Assembly (NCBI GenBank): GCA_905250125.1
Contig: CAJNOL010001195.1
Coordinates: 1-64,000 of the forward strand
From: Rotaria sordida
Taxonomy: Eukaryota; Rotifera; Eurotatoria; Philodinida; Philodinidae
DNA: 64,000 nt
Reading direction: 5' to 3'
The notes under the pieces were generated by a model that saw only the letters and a list, made by a program, of their open reading frames with translations, ran no database searches and was not told the DNA's origin. Numbering within the stretch: the stretch's first letter is position 1; each line of letters starts with the position of its first letter. This document shows, in pieces, positions 62,801 through 64,000 of this stretch. Position numbers and translations under genes: made by a program.

Positions 62801-64000
62801 TTGTCTAAGATTATTATTTAAATCACTTGAATTATTCAGAATATTTTCAGAATTTATTCTCCCATGGAAAGCCTAGGAGATGAAAGATTTTTAATAAGAG
62901 CTAATAATAAAGCATTATGATTAGTAGAATAATTTCTAAGAGCTGAAAATGGATCATTTCTAAAGAATGTTATAAATTGTTTTTTTTTTTATTTGATCAA
63001 TAGCTTGGATAATCATATACTTACTTTAAGAGTACAATCTTTTAAAAAATATCTTTATTTTTAATTTCGAAGTACAAACAAAAAAAAATCATAATTACCA
63101 GTATATGTTTCAAATCGACCCTCAGTTTTAGTTAATTGTGGTTTGTCTTCTGTATTTCCTAGTCCACGTTTTTTGTTTAATGTTGCTAAAATTAAATAAG
63201 TAACAAAAGAAAACAAAAGTATTTTGTTTTAAAAAGTGAAACATCCTTTTACCTTCAATACTTTTTTTTAAACGTGGTTTAACAAATATCATAACAATAA
63301 TACCAATTAAAAGACCAATACTAATTGTTAATATAAAATTTCCCCATAATGGAATACGACCAAAATATAAAACTAAATCGATAAAAAAAAAAATTAAAAT
63401 TATCAAAAGTAATTTTTCTAACAACATACTTGGTGGTGCTGAATGAAGTATCGAAAAGACATTAATCATAATTGTAACAGCATAAAAAACTGGTAGCCAA
63501 CGAAGAGCAACATTCATTTGATCACTCTAAACACACAGAAAAAAAATTATTTCCTTAAAAAAATCAATATCAAAAAGAAAGAAATTTACTTGTTCAAGAA
63601 TAAATTTTCGAATAATTATAAAAACTGTTATTGACATAATACCAGCTAATACAGGTGAAACAAACCATGAACCTCCTATTATATTTTATAAATAAATATA
63701 ATTATTAATAAATTATTTTCTACATACCAATTGTAGCAAATACACTCCATTTTATACTTCGTGAACCTTGTGATATAAGAGCAAAACCAACTGTTCCACC
63801 CACAATACTATGTGTACCTGATACTGGTAAATTAAAAAATGTTGCAACTAATAACCAAATACAACAACCTATATATATATATACACAAACAATTATTTTG
63901 TTTTTTGAGAAATAAATATTTCATTTTAATTTACCAATTAATGATGAAAGTTGTCCAAGCATTAATTCTTTAGGATTTTCAAATGAACCTGGATCAATAA
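59900..64000 (-). CDS. SLC20/PiT sodium-phosphate symporter, 5' end beyond the window
   Basis: PiT proteins import phosphate with sodium across the plasma membrane. Exons in the window (minus strand): 63935-64000 (open), 63728-63868, 63590-63675, 63253-63526, 63099-63185, 62363-62485, 62136-62302, 61984-62077, 61832-61929, 61659-61768, 60216-60401, 59900-60140, about 557 codons. Visible: first PD001131-type half ending in [16 protein letters not shown], then [13 protein letters not shown], a long hydrophilic loop (about 62500-61700) rich in Arg, Ser and acidic residues, and the second half [46 protein letters not shown], and [19 protein letters not shown]. Both inverted GTH/TTH signatures are intact. 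It lies upstream of Ku80 on the same strand. SLC20A1 versus A2 cannot be decided. Confidence 0.95.
60402..61658 (-). other. PiT intron inside the second signature, long
   Basis: A 1257-base intron splitting the NDV-SNAIG motif. It has a GC-richer patch at about 60620-60900 with a TTTCGGTAGC / CTAGCGGTAGA pair; otherwise nothing is seen. Confidence 0.45.
61804..61828. repeat. (CAA)n microsatellite in a PiT intron
   Basis: A short ACAACAACA run in the 63-base intron between 61768 and 61832, just inside the donor of the 61832-61929 exon on the minus strand. Confidence 0.6.
62486..63098 (-). other. PiT intron in the cytosolic loop, long
   Basis: A 613-base very AT-rich intron without visible gene or repeat structure. 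Confidence 0.45.

Overview
The window looks like nuclear DNA of a bdelloid rotifer. The supports are an AT-rich genome, animal gene families split by many tiny introns (mostly about 45-70 bases, GT-AG), a secreted Cys-module/propeller protein of a type I recall as expanded in bdelloids, and many genes whose ATG lies 3-14 bases after a pyrimidine-rich AG, as expected if mRNAs receive a trans-spliced leader (known in rotifers). The assignment rests on gene content and style; no rRNA or mitochondrial marker is present.

Layout. 1-9.6 kb (+): 3' end of WDR46/UTP7 (ribosome biogenesis), then MUL1 (mitochondrial E3 ligase) only 139 bases downstream, then an M17 leucyl aminopeptidase. 9.6-15.6 kb: gene-poor, with hairpins, a TA-flanked MITE and a nuclear-receptor-like DR1 array. 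15.6-35.8 kb (+): a Ras GTPase, TMEM230, a 59-residue Cys-rich protein, LAMTOR1, a UAS-only FAF1 paralog and full-length FAF1. 37.6-38.7 kb (-): an unrecognised secreted Cys-rich protein. 38.7-44.4 kb: repeats only. 44.4-46.4 kb (+): a membrane-anchored alkaline-phosphatase-superfamily enzyme with bacterial-looking motifs. 47.5-49.6 kb: a decayed Tc1/mariner-superfamily (DD37E) transposon with about 210-base inverted repeats. 49.9-51.0 kb (-): an intronless secreted propeller-like protein. 53.7-59.6 kb (-): Ku80 (XRCC5). 59.9 kb to the right edge (-): SLC20/PiT phosphate transporter, with its 5' end outside the window.

Functional threads. Ras and LAMTOR1 belong to growth and mTORC1 signalling; MUL1 and FAF1 to ubiquitin/p97 protein quality control; Ku80 to double-strand-break repair. 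These genes are not one pathway. Three same-strand sets with short gaps (WDR46-MUL1, LAMTOR1-FAF1L-FAF1, PiT-Ku80) look like possible operons resolved by trans-splicing; this is inference from spacing and acceptors. Intron size is sharply two-state: tiny introns, and a few of 0.6-2.1 kb, several of which carry recognisable MITEs or fold-back repeats.

Exon models were built by hand from reading frame, splice signals and remembered family sequences. All complete models close in frame, except that the secreted Cys-rich gene lacks a canonical acceptor at one junction. No retroviral or LTR-type element was recognised.
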